Positions 4,789-6,846 of a stretch of DNA of 6,846 bases are shown piece by piece; the stretch's first letter is position 1; each line of letters begins with the position of its first letter. The translations under genes were made by a program, and so were the position numbers. The DNA lies in NCBI GenBank assembly GCA_018894495.1, contig JAHIOY010000037.1, positions 1 to 6,846 of the forward strand. The letters are read 5' to 3'. The stretch comes from Patescibacteria group bacterium (GTDB taxonomy: Bacteria > Patescibacteriota > Minisyncoccia > Minisyncoccales > JAHIOY01). Under the pieces are notes generated by a model, which did no database searches, had not been told where the DNA came from, and worked only from the letters and a program-made list of their open reading frames with translations.

Positions 4789-5463
4789 ATGAGAAAACCA
4801 AGAGAATTTTACAAAGGAGGTTTCTGGCATATATTTAATAGAGGAGTAGCTAAAGAAAATATTTTCCGTGAGAAAAATGATTTTGTATTTTATCTTTATA
4901 AAGTTAAGGACTTTATTAAAAAATATCCTGTAACTATTCACGGCTATAATCTTATCTCTAATCATCTTCACTATATAATAGAACAAACTTCAGAAATAAC
5001 ACCCAGTAAATTTATTGGCAGTCTCCATTCCAGCGTTGGTCTCCACATTAATCGAAAATATTCTCGAGTAGGTCATTTATTTCAGGATAGGTTTAAAGCA
5101 AACCCGCTTGATGGGGATGCTTTTTTGCCTACCTCTTTTTATGTTAATTTGAATAAAATTTTAGAAAAACTTGAACATGTAAAAAAATCTCATATTTCAA
5201 AAAAAGAATTAGATAAACTTTTAGAAGAAGCTGAACGGGATCCATGGAGTAGTTACCCAGTTTATCTTGGATTAAGAGATGATAGTATTACTCAGACCAA
5301 ATTTATTTTATCGCTCATTTCAGATGATATTAAGAAATCTAGGCAAGAATATCGAAAATTAGCCCGACAATTTCTTATTTCAGGATATTTTCTTAAAACT
5401 CGAGACCTGTTTTTTGAGGGACAGGAGGGGGACTGTCCCTCTCCTGTCCCTCGTGGTTTGTGA
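4789..5463 (+). CDS. REP-associated tyrosine transposase (RAYT, IS200-like HUH family)
   Basis: This 224-residue protein starts at ATG 4789 directly after the repeat array. It has the order expected of RAYT (TnpA-REP) proteins: GGFWHIFNRGVAKENIF (10-26), where IFNRG is the family hallmark; NLISNHLHYII (54-64) with the metal-binding HUH motif at His59-Leu60-His61; GHLFQDRFKANPL (95-107); and FYVNLNKI (117-124), whose Tyr118 is the likely catalytic tyrosine by position. These enzymes nick single-stranded DNA at palindromic REP sequences and are thought to have spread them. They are usually single-copy residents rather than freely moving elements. Palindromes of one family sit on both sides, as expected. 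The last dozen or so codons run through the 3' palindrome, so the tail after RDLFF is repeat-encoded and probably dispensable. The catalytic core appears intact. Confidence 0.9.
   Translation: MRKPREFYKGGFWHIFNRGVAKENIFREKNDFVFYLYKVKDFIKKYPVTIHGYNLISNHLHYIIEQTSEITPSKFIGSLHSSVGLHINRKYSRVGHLFQDRFKANPLDGDAFLPTSFYVNLNKILEKLEHVKKSHISKKELDKLLEEAERDPWSSYPVYLGLRDDSITQTKFILSLISDDIKKSRQEYRKLARQFLISGYFLKTRDLFFEGQEGDCPSPVPRGL
5416..5452. repeat. 37-nt palindrome at the 3' end of the RAYT gene
   Basis: The arms 5416-5433 and 5435-5452 are 18 nt each, with one mismatch, around a single central T. The right part (5427-5452) matches 25 of 26 bases of 4711-4736 upstream of the gene, in the same orientation. 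The element lies inside the end of the coding frame. A short echo, actgtccct, follows at 5474-5482. Confidence 0.9.
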
Positions 5464-5495
5464 TTGTATCATAACTGTCCCTTACGCCCTCATTT

Positions 5496-5531
5496 AAAAG
5501 TTAAAGAATCGTTATAGAAAAAGTTAAAGAA
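5496..5531. repeat. 13-bp direct repeat before the gene at 5538
   Basis: aaaagttaaagaa occurs at 5496-5508 and again at 5519-5531, with start points 23 nt apart. It occupies the gap before ATG 5538. It may be a regulator site or slippage. No convincing -35/-10 pair or ribosome binding site is visible around it. Confidence 0.5.
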
Positions 5532-5537
5532 AACATT

Positions 5538-6625
5538 ATGGAAAAATTTGAGTCGCGGTTTCCGAAAATTATTACCAGAACGCCAGAAGAGAAAAAGGAA
5601 ATAAAAGAGCGTCTGGAAAAAGATTATCTTGAGTTTCGTAAAGAAATAGCTCCCCTTGAAATTCCTGAAGATGAAAGAGACTGCTATCTTCCTAAAATTA
5701 AAGATTTAGAAACTGCTACCAGAAAAATTATTGAAAAATATAAGGGCAGGCGAGAAAAACCTTTTCCAATGGAAAGAGTTGCCTCCTCAGGCCGGATGGC
5801 GTAAAGGATTATACCGGTAAAGCGGAGGGTGGAATTTTTGATCCTTTCGGACAATATATCGCTATTGATAGAACCAATTCTAATATTGAAACTAGTATTG
5901 CTTTTGTTCACGAACGTTTACATTCGGCTGAGCCCACGGCTTACAAAACGAGTGCGGGAGAATCAGAATGTTTATATTCGGGAATTAGCGTTTACGATAA
6001 AAAAAGAAAAATAGTTCATTTTACCCGAATTAACGAAGCAGTGATAGAAGAGTTAACTAACCGAGTTTATCAAGAACAAATTTTAAAAGACCCTTTTTAT
6101 GGGGAAGAGGCAAAAGTTAATGAAAAAATAATATTTTGGATAAAAAAATTAGCCAAGAAGGTGCCTTGGGCTTCGTTTGATGATAAAGAAAAAAAAAGAA
6201 TTTATTTCACCAGCTTTTATGGCAATCCACAAATAGTTGAAAAAATCGTAAAGGAATTAGAAGAAGAAATACCAGAAAAGAAATTAACAAGTGGGGAAAA
6301 AATCCCCTGGAATGATGAATTTAAGATTTCTCATTTATGGACCGAAATTCATCGTTCTAAATTAATTACAAGGATTACGGAAAGGATAGAGATTATTGAG
6401 TTGTTCAACGAGATTTATAAGAAGGCAAAAGAACCTAAAGTTCGAGCGAATCTTAAATCTGAACTTGGATTTGAGTTTAAAAATCGTCAAGAAATCTTTG
6501 ACGAATTTGCCATGGCTACTTTCACCGCCAATCCTTTAAGAATGAGAAAAATAATTGAAGGCGTTTTGGGCGAAGATGCCTTTAAATCGTTTGTTGAAAA
6601 ACAAACAAGAAGAACCGTAGCTTAA
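5538..6625 (+). pseudogene. frameshifted gene for a putative HExxH metallopeptidase-like protein
   Basis: Two frames together read as one protein of roughly 360 residues. The first runs from ATG 5538 to TAA 5802-5804. The second is one frame back (-1), opens after a stop at 5741-5743 and runs to TAA 6623-6625. The switch must lie between 5744 and 5804. I place it near 5780-5790, where the first frame degenerates into VASSGRMA and the second enters LRPDGVKDYTGKAEGGIFDP. The N-terminal part is charged and helical (TPEEKKEIKERLEKDY). The second part has FVHERLHSAE, an HExxH zinc motif (5909-5923), then INEAVIEELTNRVY, which resembles the NExxxE segment giving a third ligand in gluzincin-like peptidases. 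The last 190 residues are helical and end in EFAMATFTANPLRMRKIIEGVLG. I do not recognise a named family. The shift may be a real mutation, an assembly error or recoding, although no good slippery heptamer is present. Confidence 0.65.
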
Positions 6626-6651
6626 AACAATAAATTGTAATTGTGTTAAGA

Positions 6652-6846
6652 TTAGCTTCGCACGATAAATTTTTTGAGGAGTTCTTTGAAATTTTTTTTG
6701 GTTTTGGGAGAAATCTTAACCAAACAGATTCCTTTATTCGGCAAGCCGTAAACGACTGCCGTGTTTTTTCCCGCCAGCAAAACAGCGGGTATTGCCAAGA
6801 GGTCTTCTTCGCCCTTAACAAAAACATTTTTATTTTCTTTTATTGC
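6652..6846 (-). CDS. C-terminal part of archaeal-type GTP-dependent dephospho-CoA kinase (DUF359), 5' truncated
   Basis: On the minus strand, an open frame enters from the right edge and ends at TAA (complement of 6652-6654), giving 64 residues. The stretch VKGEEDLLAIPAVLLAG, then TAVVYGLPNKGICLVKI, matches the conserved core of the DUF359 family: GEEDLL-A-PA-LLA, then V-YG-P--G-VLV. Its characterised archaeal member phosphorylates dephospho-CoA with GTP in the last step of CoA synthesis. Most bacteria use the unrelated CoaE enzyme instead. A Lys-rich C-terminal helix (KTKKNFKELLKKF) follows. The N-terminal half of the family, which is usually about 170-180 residues long, lies beyond the window. 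The gene converges on the broken 5538-6625 gene with only 26 nt between, and no clear terminator separates them. A transferred gene is likely if the host is a Patescibacterium. Confidence 0.8.
   Translation of the reverse strand, partial: AIKENKNVFVKGEEDLLAIPAVLLAGKNTAVVYGLPNKGICLVKISPKTKKNFKELLKKFIVRS

Noticed and set aside
4813..4820. Strong Shine-Dalgarno-like aaaggagg inside the RAYT gene
   Set aside because: It encodes Lys-Gly-Gly just before the conserved WHIFNRG. No suitable start codon follows, and a later start would remove the family N-terminus.
5744..5804. Programmed -1 frameshift
   Set aside because: A-run and T-run strings are present (gaaaaac, cctttt), but none forms an X XXY YYZ heptamer in the correct phase, so recoding is not supported over mutation or assembly error.
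5829..6014. Plus-strand 61-codon frame beginning MEFLILSD
   Set aside because: It is a shadow. The -1 frame over the same bases encodes the HExxH motif and continues into the downstream conserved protein.
6582..6827. Minus-strand 81-codon frame beginning MFLLRAKK
   Set aside because: It has no family resemblance and overlaps in another frame the clear DUF359 C-terminus ending at 6652.

Overview
The window looks like a piece of a Patescibacteria (CPR) genome, probably from the Parcubacteria side. It is AT-rich, uses the standard stop codons, and few genes have a Shine-Dalgarno site. The most diagnostic gene is a membrane-anchored protein with the N-terminal block WTEPTASPPGGNVPAPLNVG followed by GNVGIGT...AKLDVAG, an arrangement I associate with Parcubacteria. 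The placement rests on recalled family patterns, not on a search.

Layout. 2-208: the 3' end of a protein with coiled-coil-like repeats. 345-1672: two genes for single-pass, outward-facing proteins, one with a 17-triplet collagen-like tract and one with a DUF5666-like C-terminal domain. Two copies of a 31-nt hairpin element bracket this pair. 1811-2293: a small type II toxin-antitoxin pair with its own promoter. 2368-4712: two overlapping genes for an HMG-CoA synthase and an archaeal-type (SCP2-like) acetoacetyl-CoA thiolase, the entry steps of the mevalonate pathway. 4711-5463: a REP-associated tyrosine transposase (RAYT, HUH family) with its own palindromic repeats on both sides. 5538-6625: a gene broken by one reading-frame shift whose second half carries HExxH, so perhaps a zinc peptidase relative. 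6652-6846, minus strand: the C-terminal 64 residues of an archaeal-type GTP-dependent dephospho-CoA kinase (DUF359), a CoA-biosynthesis enzyme.

How it fits together. The thiolase makes acetoacetyl-CoA and the synthase turns it into HMG-CoA. In archaea these two work in a complex bridged by a DUF35 protein whose gene normally lies beside them. Here no DUF35 gene is visible, and the RAYT unit begins exactly at the thiolase stop codon. The dephospho-CoA kinase fragment is a second archaeal-flavoured CoA gene nearby.

The most striking feature beyond the genes is the density of short palindromes. Nearly every intergenic gap has one, three lie directly at or next to gene ends, and one GC-rich symmetric hairpin sits in frame inside the thiolase gene. 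Together with the RAYT this suggests a genome seeded with several REP-like families. No gap exceeds 300 bases, and I see no tRNA, rRNA or CRISPR array.
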